Assembly: GCF_014534745.1 (NCBI RefSeq)
Contig: NZ_JACVVP010000005.1
Span: 166,451-230,450, forward strand
DNA length: 64,000 nt
Direction of reading: 5' to 3'
From: Flammeovirga sp. EKP202
Lineage (GTDB): Bacteria > Bacteroidota > Bacteroidia > Cytophagales > Flammeovirgaceae
Made by a program: the position numbers and the translations under genes. The notes below the pieces were generated by a model. The model ran no database searches. It was not told the DNA's origin and saw nothing but the letters and a program-made list of their open reading frames with translations. Positions 28,208 through 37,363 of the stretch are shown one piece after another; the stretch's first letter is position 1; each line of letters starts with the position of its first letter.

Positions 28208-28661
28208 AGTCCATTGGGAAATAGTATGACGTTTAATTAATTTAAAGGTAGTTCAAAACACTGTAGTTTACATAGATGTCTCAGAATAATCAAATTTTCC
28301 TCAAATAGATTCTTTATAAAATACAATTCTACACTTTGTTTTTTAGAAATTGAAGATTGTTGTCTAAACGAATATAATCTTCATTATTTTACCTTAGATG
28401 GAGGTGTTACACAAAAACTATAAGTTCGGAGATTCACATAATATCTCCTAAAACTACAAATTGAACAATTTTTATTTAATTTGTTAAATATCAATTATTT
28501 ATGAATTTTTTCTTCCTTAAATATGTTCATCTGATCGCGGTTCAACAAATCCTGTAACATATTGATAGGCCTGTGAATTTATCCGAACGAACTTGAACAA
28601 CTGGTTATGAAGTTTTGATTATAAAGCAAATGCTCCGTAATTGCACACAAAAGCTCATTTC
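28208..28661. other. Intergenic region with two weak hairpins
   Basis: Divergent promoters for the STAS-like gene and the efflux gene should lie here. Two hairpins are seen: GAAGATT / AATCTTC (28,352-28,382) and GGAGAT / ATCTCC (28,438-28,458). No gene is supported. Confidence 0.4.
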
Positions 28662-29855
28662 ATGAAAAATAACAAACACTTTACACTCATCTCATTATTA
28701 GGATCGCTCTCTATGATTGGTCCATTTAATATAGACACTTGTCTTCCTGCATTTGGTCGAATCGCCAATGATTTTGGAGTCACTTTTTCCCAAGTGGAAA
28801 TTAATACATCATTATTCTTTTTTGGTTTTGGAATAGGCCAACTTTATGGTGGTTATATTTCTGATTTAAAAGGAAGAAAGTGGGTGGTGAGTAGAGGACT
28901 GGGCGTGTCCATGCTAGCTAGTTTGATATTGGTGACGGTCAATCAGCTCGAAGTTTTTTACTTAATGCGATTTGTTCAGGCCATAGGGGCAGGTTTCGTA
29001 GGGGTTTCGGTAGCCGCAATTGTAAGAGATAATTTTCAGGGAAAGGAAGCAGCAAGTGTAATGTCTATGGTCGCTATGATTGCGATGGGGGCACCTTTGA
29101 TTGCTCCGTCCATAGGAGCACTTTTATTGTCAATAGCTTCATGGAAGGCTATTTTTATCTTTATTGCAGTGTATGGCTTGACCGTTCTCATCTTCTTAAA
29201 TTTGAACCTAGAAGAGAAAATTCAACCCCAGCGTCAATCCCATAATTTCTTTCAAGGGATCAAAAAGGTATATCAAAATGTGCCTGCATTGGCGTATATG
29301 GCCGCAATGGCTATTCCTTCAGGGGCGTTGTATACTTATCTTACTTCTGCACCTTTTATCTTTCAAGAATACTTTGGTTTAGGAGAACAACAGTTTGCGA
29401 TACTCTTTGGCGTAAATGGTTTTTCTCTGATCATTATGAATAAGATTAACTCAGTTTTGGTCAAGAAACATGGCCCTAAACCATTGATGAATGTAGGGTT
29501 AACAATACATTTTACATCTTTAATTGTATTACTAATTATTGTATCTGTATTTACGCCTACACTCTATAACACTGTGCCATTTATAACCTTACATGTTTCC
29601 ACTTTAGGTCTTATCTCTGGTAATGCGACATCTGTAGCATTGGAAAAATTTGAAAAGCATTATGCAGGAATAGCGAACTCTCAGATGAGGGTAGTAGGTA
29701 TTATTATTGGTGCAGTAGCCGGAGCAATTGCGAGTTTATTGAATAACGGTACGTTATATCCAATATTAGGAGTAATGATCACTTGTTCAGCACTTGGTAT
29801 TTTTACTTACATGTCATTGAAGAAAAAAGCACAAAATACACTAGTTTCTGCGTAA
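28662..29855 (+). CDS. Bcr/CflA-type multidrug efflux transporter (MFS)
   Basis: The 397-residue protein has twelve hydrophobic segments and the signatures of drug/H+ antiporters: MIGPFNIDTCLPAFGRIAND in helix 1, the helix 2-3 loop GGYISDLKGRKWVVSRG (motif A), and MRFVQAIGAGFVGVSVAAIV (motif B). This is the Bcr/CflA family, which exports antibiotics such as bicyclomycin or chloramphenicol and sometimes amino acids. ATG 28,662 gives a natural N-terminus; an in-frame TTG at 28,641 is unlikely. Its 3' end overlaps the convergent acyltransferase gene by 15 bases. Confidence 0.92.
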   Translation: MKNNKHFTLISLLGSLSMIGPFNIDTCLPAFGRIANDFGVTFSQVEINTSLFFFGFGIGQLYGGYISDLKGRKWVVSRGLGVSMLASLILVTVNQLEVFYLMRFVQAIGAGFVGVSVAAIVRDNFQGKEAASVMSMVAMIAMGAPLIAPSIGALLLSIASWKAIFIFIAVYGLTVLIFLNLNLEEKIQPQRQSHNFFQGIKKVYQNVPALAYMAAMAIPSGALYTYLTSAPFIFQEYFGLGEQQFAILFGVNGFSLIIMNKINSVLVKKHGPKPLMNVGLTIHFTSLIVLLIIVSVFTPTLYNTVPFITLHVSTLGLISGNATSVALEKFEKHYAGIANSQMRVVGIIIGAVAGAIASLLNNGTLYPILGVMITCSALGIFTYMSLKKKAQNTLVSA

Positions 29856-30827
29856 TACATTTTTAAAAATAAATCTTTTGATTTGATGAGGAAGGTTGAT
29901 GTACCATGGAAGATTATTCCATTTTATATAAGGTACATCAACTTTTTTTTGTGTCAGTTGCTCAAAATGTCTTCTTACTTCATGTTCATACTGAGCTGTA
30001 GAGCTAGGCATTTTGATATAGGTTCCTAAATGTAAGGGATTTGTATTCAATTTTTCTTCTTGGAGAAACTGATTGAATATCAATAATCGTCCATGTTGCT
30101 TCTTCTTTTTGGGGTCTGCGGTGTTTAGAAAATATTGCCATCTAGAGTGGTGATGGATAAAAATGGAAGAGGCTTCAATTTGATTCTTTTGATCATAAAT
30201 TGAGTAGATTCTTACCTTTTTTCTCTTCACTAATGCAGGAAGTATTTTCCTTAAAAAAGCATTGATTTCTCGGTTATCTGTAACCCCTATTTTGGGTAAA
30301 GTAAATTGATTAAAAAGCTGTAAAAAACCATCAATATTTTGGTCTAGTTGTACTTCCTGATTTCGTTTGATGGACTGTCTGATATTCTTCTTTTTTGACT
30401 TAGAAAAAGAGGAGAAAATGGTATCATACCCTTCAGATAAATGAATGCTTAAATCCTCTCCAGAATGAAAATCTGGATATTCTCCGTTTGAATTACCAAT
30501 ATATTCAATACAATACGGAATGTGATTTTGAATAAGCGTTATCGCCTCTTTTAAGAATCGTTCAGGTTGCTCTAAAGTAGAAAAATAACCCAATTCTGGA
30601 GTGAATAAAGGCATTTTGATAAACAAACGATGAGCTTTTTGATATACAGGAAAAGGCATTACCCATACATATTTATTATGTTCTTGTACAACTACACCCC
30701 ACCAATCAGGAGCAACGATATCCAAATACCATGAATGTGCAAACAGAAGTGATTGAGGTGATGTGTTGATACATTCATCCCAAAGGTCTGTGTCAAGTTT
30801 GTTTCTTTTAATTAATTCTACTTTCAA
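29841..30827 (-). CDS. GNAT/FemAB-fold acyltransferase-like protein
   Basis: The 328-residue cytosolic protein fits the FemAB/GNAT-like family found with cell-envelope genes. Pointers are SLLFAHSWYLDIVAPDWWGV near the start, the basic stretch SKSKKKNIRQSIKRNQEV (residues 143-160) and RWQYFLNTADPKKKKQHGRL in the C-terminal half, equivalent to the acyl-donor-binding region of these enzymes. Substrate unknown. Its 3' end overlaps the convergent efflux gene; upstream lies the 86-residue gene on the same strand, separated by a terminator. Confidence 0.68.
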   Translation of the reverse strand: MKVELIKRNKLDTDLWDECINTSPQSLLFAHSWYLDIVAPDWWGVVVQEHNKYVWVMPFPVYQKAHRLFIKMPLFTPELGYFSTLEQPERFLKEAITLIQNHIPYCIEYIGNSNGEYPDFHSGEDLSIHLSEGYDTIFSSFSKSKKKNIRQSIKRNQEVQLDQNIDGFLQLFNQFTLPKIGVTDNREINAFLRKILPALVKRKKVRIYSIYDQKNQIEASSIFIHHHSRWQYFLNTADPKKKKQHGRLLIFNQFLQEEKLNTNPLHLGTYIKMPSSTAQYEHEVRRHFEQLTQKKVDVPYIKWNNLPWYINLPHQIKRFIFKNVLRRN

Positions 30828-30847
30828 ATTTTCTTCAATTTTGACAC

Positions 30848-30890
30848 AAAAAAAACACAGTACATTTAAATTCCAAATAAAAGTACTGTG
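30848..30890 (-). terminator. Terminator of the 86-residue gene
   Basis: CACAGTAC / GTACTGTG (30,856-30,890) is followed on the minus strand by TTTTTTTTG. It lies between the 86-residue gene and the acyltransferase gene, so the two are separately transcribed. Confidence 0.8.
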
Positions 30891-30919
30891 CCTTGCTATA
30901 TCTATCAGATGATTAATGC

Positions 30920-31180
30920 CTATTCATCTTCTTTTTTCTTTCGACGCCTTTTAGGAAGTTTATCAAGTTCTAATTGTACCAGCTGGCCCATCTCGTCAAA
31001 TGAGATGATATGTGAGATTCTACCTCCTTCTGGTAGTGGTTCGCCAACGTCGTATTTAAAGAGAGATAACCTAGAGAGAATATCACCGTTGGTTGAGGCG
31101 ATGTATTGACGGTTTGAGTTGAGATCAGTAGTGTGATCAAATCTTAGGTTATAACTTTTTGAGTTAAATAAAACTTCCAT
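30920..31180 (-). CDS. Hypothetical 86-residue protein with basic tail
   Basis: The product is MEVLFNSKSYNLRFDHTTDL and onward, ending in a highly basic-then-acidic tail (KLPKRRRKKKEDE). No signal peptide or membrane segment. I recognise no family. A clean terminator 30 bases downstream and a gap of 246 bases to the GtrA gene suggest a single-gene transcript. Confidence 0.65.
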   Translation of the reverse strand: MEVLFNSKSYNLRFDHTTDLNSNRQYIASTNGDILSRLSLFKYDVGEPLPEGGRISHIISFDEMGQLVQLELDKLPKRRRKKKEDE

Positions 31181-31426
31181 GAGAATAAAATGAGTATAGT
31201 TTAAAGGTTAAACATTTATTTAATATGTTGATTTTAAATAGATTATCAATATGGCTTAAATATTAGATAATTACTAATAAAATGGGAATTGTGTACCTTT
31301 TTTTATGAATTCATTCGTTATTTTTAATCATACATTCAAATGATGATCCTCTCTTATTTTGATAGAGTATTCGTGATACAATCTCTTCAATAATCGGAAT
31401 GTAAGTTTTCTATTTCGGATGATTAT

Positions 31427-31906
31427 TTACTCACTTTTTTTGACTTTGAAAGTGTAGAAATGCTGGGAGATATACGAAAAAATGACTGCAACAATTGTGG
31501 TAAGCAGTTTTGACGGAGTTGGATAAAAATGAAGAATATCTACAAAGACCTTCATTAAAATATAATTGATAAAAATGGAGCCGATACTTACCTGGAAATA
31601 CCTAAAAAATTGGACCCATCCTCCAAGGTTAGAGTCTTGGAAAGTCACATATTTCTGTAATAAAAAACCGGAAGTTAGCGTGATAGGGTAAACCATAAAT
31701 AGAGCCGCTATATGTGAGCTCATTATAAACAACCCAAAATCTATATTTTTTTCAAAAAGAACGTAATGAAAAATTAGAAAATACAATACTAAGTCTAATA
31801 CCATATTTCCACCACCTATTGCAGCATATCTAAACGTTTTGATCGGAATAAACTTTTCAAATGGTCTGTGGAAAAAATCTATAAATTGTATAATCGTGTT
31901 TTTCAT
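31427..31906 (-). CDS. GtrA-like four-helix membrane protein
   Basis: The 159-residue protein has four hydrophobic segments and the GtrA-family opening FRYAAIGGGNMVLDLVLYFL; the last helix ends SYISQHFYTFK, matching the family's usual aromatic C-terminal motif. GtrA proteins are thought to move lipid-linked sugars across the inner membrane for surface polysaccharide modification. The neighbours do not show which sugar. It appears monocistronic. Confidence 0.87.
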   Translation of the reverse strand: MKNTIIQFIDFFHRPFEKFIPIKTFRYAAIGGGNMVLDLVLYFLIFHYVLFEKNIDFGLFIMSSHIAALFMVYPITLTSGFLLQKYVTFQDSNLGGWVQFFRYFQVSIGSIFINYILMKVFVDILHFYPTPSKLLTTIVAVIFSYISQHFYTFKVKKSE

Positions 31907-32063
31907 ATTTGTTTTTTGTCTCGGCAGAAGACAAATATATCACAGAAATACAATATTATGTACAATTCATTCTTGCTTGTTCATGAATATTAGGCAAATG
32001 TATTAAGGGTGAAAAAGTTACGTTAGCAATCTCTCCTATAAATGGAGTTGCTTTTGTACTTCT

Positions 32064-33464
32064 TTATTGGGGAGTAGTATGAAATAATAAATGATCAATA
32101 TGCGCTTCAAAGTTCTGATCAATGCTTGGATCTTTAAACATCAATCGAAATTTCATTGTGTTGTCTTGAACAAGATTATCAATACCCGCATAGATGGTAT
32201 CATTTTCTATATTGTATATATATAATCTGTAGGCTTGGACACCAACATTCCCAATCAAACCAATTTCATGTTCTAAACTTACTGTTCTTAGCTTTGTATT
32301 GTTTGAGTTAAGGTAATAATAGCTTTCTGCTTGTGGCATTTCAGGTCCCAGATTAATATGGATTCCATTGCTGTCAAATGTGGCAGAAGAAGTATTGTCT
32401 CCTAAGAATAACCTGTAGTTGTTTTGATATCGGTAAACTTGAGCACCAATGGAAGTATCTTCTGAAGGGAAAAGGTTATTACTTTTTGTGTAATACATAT
32501 TTTTATGGTTTGAGACATAATGTACTTCCACCGTATCACTGCTTTCATTCGTGCTTCTATTTTTGGTCTCTTCGTAGCTTTGGAAGGAAATATCTTGATA
32601 AAAAGGTTTACTGTAAACAGAAGTATCCCCTTCCTGATACACCAAATGAAGATCTTGACTGGCTTGTAATATTAAATTCGAGTTGTTTTGTGATGAGCTT
32701 AACGTTGTATTTCTTTTACCATTGATCAGATAGAGGTAACCATTTTCGTGTGAAGTATTTATCTCTAATTGTGGAGGATGAATTGATGAGGTAGTGAAGT
32801 GAAATGTTCTGATAGTCGAAAGTCCCTTTTCTTTTTCAAATTCAAGTTGACCATAATACGTCGTTTCGGAATGTAGGTTATTAAATTGATAGGCATCAAT
32901 ATTTCCAATAGTCACCCTCTCTTTTGGCTGTGCCGTTAATAAGTGCCCCTTCTTAATATCCACGACTTGAGCGAAATTTTCATCGAGAGCAAGCGTCAGG
33001 TATGTTTTTTTTATGGCCGTATTTTCACTTTCATTGACCCATGAAATTGTAGTTTCCCAAGTTGACGTTTGTATATCATTCATATTGACCGTGTAAGGTT
33101 CTGCAATGGGGAAGTCGCTAAACCTTACACTATCTATCATTTCGGAAATCAGCTCATTATTTTGTTTTCTAAAAAGCTGTAGCGAAATATAAAACGTAGA
33201 ATCACCTTTGGGATAGGTATGAGAAAGTGTATCTGTTTTAGGGTTTTTAAGGGTTTTACCATCTCCCCACTGCCATATTAGTCTAACTTCTTCAGGGGTA
33301 TTGACCGTATCAGTAAGATTTACGAAGGTTATTTCTCTGTAAAAAGCATCTACTTCTTGTATCTTGAAATTAGGTTCAATAGTGATTTCTGGGAATTGAA
33401 AAACAGGTTCTTGATTACAAGCAGACAACATGAAGAATAATAATAAGAAATAGTACTTTTTCAT
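32064..33464 (-). CDS. PKD-domain lipoprotein of unknown function
   Basis: The 466-residue protein has a lipoprotein signal MKKYYFLLLFFMLSAC (Cys16); this ATG at 33,464 is preferred over an in-frame one 60 bases upstream. Residues about 35-130 form a PKD domain (RLIWQWGDGKTLKNPKTDTL, LSHTYPKGDSTFYISL). The rest is a fibronectin-like segment (TTYYGQLEFEKEKGLSTIRT) and beta-rich sequence. Probably surface exposed and involved in binding; no enzyme motif is seen. It stands alone. Confidence 0.8.
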   Translation of the reverse strand: MKKYYFLLLFFMLSACNQEPVFQFPEITIEPNFKIQEVDAFYREITFVNLTDTVNTPEEVRLIWQWGDGKTLKNPKTDTLSHTYPKGDSTFYISLQLFRKQNNELISEMIDSVRFSDFPIAEPYTVNMNDIQTSTWETTISWVNESENTAIKKTYLTLALDENFAQVVDIKKGHLLTAQPKERVTIGNIDAYQFNNLHSETTYYGQLEFEKEKGLSTIRTFHFTTSSIHPPQLEINTSHENGYLYLINGKRNTTLSSSQNNSNLILQASQDLHLVYQEGDTSVYSKPFYQDISFQSYEETKNRSTNESSDTVEVHYVSNHKNMYYTKSNNLFPSEDTSIGAQVYRYQNNYRLFLGDNTSSATFDSNGIHINLGPEMPQAESYYYLNSNNTKLRTVSLEHEIGLIGNVGVQAYRLYIYNIENDTIYAGIDNLVQDNTMKFRLMFKDPSIDQNFEAHIDHLLFHTTPQ

Positions 33465-33528
33465 TATTGATGACTTCTGAATGATTAATATTATTAAATT
33501 AACATAGTGTAAATTATTAATCAATTTT

Positions 33529-33561
33529 TTTGTAGATAGTGAATAAACAATCTTATATTTG
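33529..33561 (+). promoter_or_regulatory. Bacteroidota-type promoter upstream of the 46-residue gene
   Basis: TTTG (33,529-33,532) and TATATTTG (33,554-33,561) are 21 bases apart, a close match to the TTTG / TAnnTTTG pattern of Bacteroidota housekeeping promoters. The leader to the ATG at 33,760 would be about 190 bases. Confidence 0.55.
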
Positions 33562-33670
33562 TGCTATTCGTAGACATGTGGCACTTGAAATGGATTTTTT
33601 ATTACTCTCTTCGTTGTAAGGTGAATTTTTGTTTACTTAAATTATTGAAAATCAGTCTATTAACATTAAT

Positions 33671-33734
33671 TATAAGTCTAGTTACAAACTTATTACAGAC
33701 TTATAACGTCTTTATAATTAAGCGTGACTTATAA
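33671..33734. promoter_or_regulatory. Three evenly spaced GACTTATAA sites
   Basis: TTATAAGTC at 33,671-33,679 (inverted) and GACTTATAA at 33,699-33,707 and 33,726-33,734 are spaced 27-28 bases apart, just upstream of the 46-residue gene. The near-regular spacing suggests a multi-site operator. It is downstream of the promoter above. Confidence 0.4.
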
Positions 33735-33759
33735 TGTGATCTCAAAAAAAATTATTATC

Positions 33760-33900
33760 ATGAAACAAATTAAAAATCAGCAAATTAAAGAAAATAACAA
33801 ATTGTCTAGTTTAACGTTCAGAGACGTTATTGATACAGCTTACCTATCACTTATCTTAGGTGTAATTGTATCAGGTGTCTACTCATACATTACTTTATAG
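33760..33900 (+). CDS. Small membrane protein of 46 residues
   Basis: The frame ATG 33,760 to TAG encodes a polar N-terminal half (MKQIKNQQIKENNKLSSLTF) and one hydrophobic segment (LSLILGVIVSGVYSYITL) running to the C-terminus. No family is recognised. Support comes from a promoter upstream, a set of repeated 9-base sites, and a strong terminator 30 bases after the stop, which together look like a complete small transcription unit. Could be a small regulatory membrane peptide or toxin-like peptide; nothing shows which. Confidence 0.62.
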   Translation: MKQIKNQQIKENNKLSSLTFRDVIDTAYLSLILGVIVSGVYSYITL

Positions 33901-33930
33901 ATAATAGCAAAGTTAATGAATTGAAAACGA

Positions 33931-33970
33931 AAAGCTCTTTCCAAATAACGAAATTGGGGAGAGCTTTTTT
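33931..33970 (+). terminator. Terminator after the 46-residue gene
   Basis: AAAGCTCT / AGAGCTTT (33,931-33,938 and 33,960-33,967), extended by TTCC-GGGG pairing, runs into a TTTTTT tail. Confidence 0.85.
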
Positions 33971-34064
33971 AGTATTATTCAAATACTGAATCATGCTTGA
34001 ACAACAAAAATTATATATCTATCCCCACAACATTTAAAATCAATCTTTGAATATCTAGTACATG

Positions 34065-34098
34065 TTTGTCCTATTTTTCAAAGATTCTTTTATTTTTG
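34065..34098 (+). promoter_or_regulatory. Promoter of the VOC gene, suggesting a leaderless message
   Basis: TTTG (34,065-34,068) and TATTTTTG (34,091-34,098) match the Bacteroidota promoter, 22 bases apart. The ATG at 34,103 starts only five bases past the -7 element, so transcription should begin at or next to the start codon. Confidence 0.55.
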
Positions 34099-34102
34099 GT
34101 AT

Positions 34103-34789
34103 ATGAAGACATTAATCCAAACTACATTCACTTCATTAGAACAAACAAAATTGTTTTATGAAAAACTAAATTTTCAGATCCATGACTATGAAGATTTATT
34201 GATCGCAAACGATGGCGTAATACAAATAAGTCTTACCAACAAGCAGTTTATGAGAAAAGGGATAGTCATCTATTCTGATACATTGGTAGAGCAAATAGAA
34301 ACGGTACAAAATGAATTTGATGTTTTAGAAAACGGAGATGGGTACATACTCTCTTCACCTTGTGGGGTTTGGGTTTATATCTATAGAGGAAGAGGAAAAG
34401 AGTTTCTTTTGAATTCAACGCCTACCTCTATACTTGGTAACTATGCTGGTTTAAGTCTTGAAAGTTTAAATTTAGATCATTCAATGCAGTTCTGGACTGA
34501 ACTTGGTTTTGAATTACAAATGGGAAGTGTTGAGAGAGGATGGCTTACCATGATCAGTAGAGATGGTTTTATTTTGAGTATCATGCAAGCTCTAAATTGC
34601 CCACATCAATTTTTCAATCCTTCACTGACTTACTTTAATGGAAAGAAAAACGAAGAAGTAATTGAGAAAATAAGATCCCAGAATATAACGATTACTGAAG
34701 AGATAACGCATTTTAATAAGGACGGAATTGTAGATAATGTCATATTAAGAGATCCTATGGGGTTAGGCTTTTTTGTTTTTAATGATTAA
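34103..34789 (+). CDS. VOC-superfamily (glyoxalase-like) protein
   Basis: The 228-residue cytosolic protein has two beta-alpha-beta-beta-beta halves: TTFTSLEQTKLFYEKLNFQI with FDVLENGDGYILSSPCGVWV, and GLSLESLNLDHSMQFWTELG with VILRDPMGLGFFVF. This is the vicinal oxygen chelate fold used by glyoxalases, dioxygenases and antibiotic-binding proteins. Clear metal ligands are not obvious, so the reaction is unknown. It is flanked by terminators and likely transcribed alone from a promoter right at its start codon. Confidence 0.8.
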   Translation: MKTLIQTTFTSLEQTKLFYEKLNFQIHDYEDLLIANDGVIQISLTNKQFMRKGIVIYSDTLVEQIETVQNEFDVLENGDGYILSSPCGVWVYIYRGRGKEFLLNSTPTSILGNYAGLSLESLNLDHSMQFWTELGFELQMGSVERGWLTMISRDGFILSIMQALNCPHQFFNPSLTYFNGKKNEEVIEKIRSQNITITEEITHFNKDGIVDNVILRDPMGLGFFVFND

Positions 34790-34876
34790 TAAATACACTG
34801 TAAATCAAGTAGTTGTCAACTTTTAATCAACCTTTCTACAAGACTTTTTGGTCTACATTTAAGCTTCCTTATTCTT

Positions 34877-34884
34877 TATCTTTG
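34877..34884 (+). promoter_or_regulatory. Promoter -7 element upstream of the IPT/Kelch lipoprotein
   Basis: TATCTTTG fits TAnnTTTG; a TTTG lies 26 bases upstream at 34,847-34,850, a slightly long spacing. The leader to the ATG at 35,202 would be about 310 bases and would contain the repeat at 34,959-35,022. I see nothing else in the 34,790-35,201 gap. Confidence 0.4.
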
Positions 34885-34958
34885 TCTAATCACAAATACG
34901 AAGTAAATAGTCAAGGCCGGGGAAGCACGACCAAATGAATTGAGTAAAAAGCTTATTG

Positions 34959-35022
34959 GCACAAATGTTAAGCGAAGGAGGCAATCGTGTTCATCAAATC
35001 ATCAAAAAACTCCTGATTTTTT
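34959..35022 (-). repeat. Dispersed two-hairpin repeat, diverged copy
   Basis: Read on the minus strand it gives AAATCAGGAGTTTTTTGATG, then AACACGATTG, CTTCGCTTAACATTTGTGCC. It aligns with the copies at 41,447-41,515 and 52,656-52,800. Pairing within its hairpins is degraded. Confidence 0.6.
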
Positions 35023-35201
35023 TAATAATAATATTCGAGAACATAGTTACAGTGGAGTAAATCTTTTTTTCGATTTACAAGTAACGTCTTTGTAATTTGT
35101 GTGTCTGATCTATATTTTTGGTAAGCTTTACAAAATTCAAGCAAATCGGCTATTAAAATGTAAAGAATTTTTTTAGTTAACTACAATTACTTATAGCAAC
35201 A

Positions 35202-37220
35202 ATGATTAAAAACTATTCTGTCTTTTTTTTATTTTTTGTACTCTTATTTTCTTGTCAGAACGAAAATGAGAATGAACTTATACCTTCTGATCCTGAAGTT
35301 ATTACAAATGATGCTTCATTCAATTCGAGTGGAGGAGTGAATCTTTCTGGAAATTATGAACCCTATGCAACTGAAATCTCCAAAGTTGGAGTGGAATACA
35401 GTACAGAGGAGTTTTTTACTAACAGTGAAACGGTGTTTACAGAAGTGAATACAGATCATAAAGTTAGCTGTTATGTTCCAAATGGTTTAAAAGAAGGTGA
35501 CACCTATTTTTTTAGGGTGTTTGTACAATCTTCTGAGGCAATTTTTTACGGAGATACAAAAAGTTTTATCGCCAATAAAAATGCAGCTCCTGTTATTGAG
35601 TCTCTTTCTTCAGAGTTAGGATATAGAGAGGATACATTGACAATTACAGGTCAATACTTAAAAGATAGAACAGGACTGACTTATGTATATTTTAATGAGA
35701 TTAGAGCAAGAGTGATTAATACTGAAGACTCTGTAGTACAATGTGTAGTTCCCTCTGCTTTAGAGAGTGCGACGAATAATGTGGTTATTAAGATCGGAAA
35801 TAGAGAAAGTAATGCTCTTCTTTTTTCACTTTACAAGCCTGAATTAACAAGCATTTCTCCATTAAATTGCGTTATTGGTGAAACCTTAACCATCACTGGA
35901 AATCATTTTGACGATGAAGTAATTAGCAACAAAGTTTACTTTGGAAATGTTATGGGTGAAATCACTTATGCAGATAGAAAAACAATCAAAGTCGTTGTTC
36001 CATTAGATATAGCAACTAGCTCAGATTCAATAAGGGTAAACAGTCAATTACAGGAAGTAACTTTTGATAAAAAGTATCAAATTAAAGCACCGACAATTTT
36101 ATCAGTTCCTCAAAATGTATATGCTAACCAAAGCATCACAATTAAAGGAGAACATTTTCACCCAGATTATAGAAAAAATAAAATCACAATTGAAGAAGTA
36201 GAAACAGTAGTTTCTAATGGAGATGTATCATCTATTAACACTAGAATGCCACTGGGGCCTTTCCCAAGAAAAAAAGCCAAAGTTCGAGTTCAAGTGTTGG
36301 ATATGATTACAGAATACAACTTAGATTTAAATATTCAAGATAAATGGGTGATGGTGTCAGATAGTTTACCATTTTCATATTATAGGTCAATCAACAATGC
36401 TGCTGTGATTAATGATGAGGCCTATGTAATTGCACGTTCTAGGGACAGTAGTTCAGAAGAATTTTTCTTATGGAAATTTAATCCTTCAGATTATACCTGG
36501 GAGAAATCTAAGATTCCATTTTCATTAAAATGGAGTGGTGTATTGACCTCAAATGGTAATAAACTTTATTGTTATTCAGCAAAGAAAGAAAACAGGTTTT
36601 GGGAGTATGATCCCTCAACTTCACTTTGGACTGAATTAGCAACTTACCCTGGTGGAAGAAGAGATTATGCGACCCATTTTTCTATTAACGGTGATATCTA
36701 TATTGGAATGGGTGCTGATTTTGAACCTTATAGCACGGTAAAATATGGAGATTTTTACAAATATTCTCCCACAGAAAAAACTTGGACTAGGATAGAAGAT
36801 TTTAGATATCAGAATTATTTTACTAGAACTGAGACCACAGCATTTACTATCAATGGTATAGCATACGTAGGAAATGGTGCTTCAAATACAGGTATGGTAG
36901 ACTTTTGGAAATATGACCCTACACTTGATTTATGGTTAAGAGTAGCGGATTTCAATGATGCTCGAAAATATACAAGTGCTTTCGTAATGAATGGTTATGG
37001 TTACGTTACTGGAGGTTCAAAAGTGGGAGGAAGTTATACAAGAGATTGTTGGAAATATGATCCCTCTTCAGACAGATGGACTAAAGAGAATAGTATTGGG
37101 CCGTTAGAAAGGGGGGGACACTTCTCTTTTTCGATAAATGGTAAGGCGTATATCGGTGGAGGAGTTATTACTAACTCTGGAGGCAAGAGTGGTAATGATC
37201 TATTTGAGTATATTCCATAA
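35202..37220 (+). CDS. IPT/TIG and Kelch-repeat lipoprotein
   Basis: The 672-residue protein has a lipoprotein signal (..FVLLFSC, Cys18), a short fibronectin-like part, and two or three IPT/TIG domains (PVIESLSSELGYREDTLTIT, ELTSISPLNCVIGETLTITG, PTILSVPQNVYANQSITIKG). From about residue 380 to the end lie Kelch blades forming a propeller (WEYDPSTSLWTELATYPGGR, YKYSPTEKTWTRIEDF, WKYDPSSDRWTKE). Such lipoproteins are usually surface-exposed binding proteins; no catalytic motif is seen. It has a long leader and a terminator, so it is probably a single-gene transcript. Confidence 0.88.
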   Translation: MIKNYSVFFLFFVLLFSCQNENENELIPSDPEVITNDASFNSSGGVNLSGNYEPYATEISKVGVEYSTEEFFTNSETVFTEVNTDHKVSCYVPNGLKEGDTYFFRVFVQSSEAIFYGDTKSFIANKNAAPVIESLSSELGYREDTLTITGQYLKDRTGLTYVYFNEIRARVINTEDSVVQCVVPSALESATNNVVIKIGNRESNALLFSLYKPELTSISPLNCVIGETLTITGNHFDDEVISNKVYFGNVMGEITYADRKTIKVVVPLDIATSSDSIRVNSQLQEVTFDKKYQIKAPTILSVPQNVYANQSITIKGEHFHPDYRKNKITIEEVETVVSNGDVSSINTRMPLGPFPRKKAKVRVQVLDMITEYNLDLNIQDKWVMVSDSLPFSYYRSINNAAVINDEAYVIARSRDSSSEEFFLWKFNPSDYTWEKSKIPFSLKWSGVLTSNGNKLYCYSAKKENRFWEYDPSTSLWTELATYPGGRRDYATHFSINGDIYIGMGADFEPYSTVKYGDFYKYSPTEKTWTRIEDFRYQNYFTRTETTAFTINGIAYVGNGASNTGMVDFWKYDPTLDLWLRVADFNDARKYTSAFVMNGYGYVTGGSKVGGSYTRDCWKYDPSSDRWTKENSIGPLERGGHFSFSINGKAYIGGGVITNSGGKSGNDLFEYIP

Positions 37221-37236
37221 TATCAAAAACAACAAA

Positions 37237-37264
37237 AAACCATCTCTTTATAAAGAGATGGTTT
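37237..37264. terminator. Perfect-palindrome terminator after the IPT/Kelch gene
   Basis: AAACCATCTCTTTATAAAGAGATGGTTT is a perfect palindrome with A-rich and T-rich flanks, so it can act on both strands; the lipocalin-like gene converges on it. Confidence 0.8.
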
Positions 37265-37363
37265 CCAACATTGTCTACCGCTAATTTTTAATTAATAGTG
37301 TAATGAAATGAAATATGAATCTATAATCTATTTTTCTACTTTGAATATGCTCTTATTTTGTTT

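Noticed and set aside
34890..34958. Possible riboswitch in the long leader of the IPT/Kelch gene
   Set aside because: The GC-rich patch GGCCGGGGAAGCACGACC looked structured, but I could not fit it to any riboswitch consensus or draw a convincing fold.
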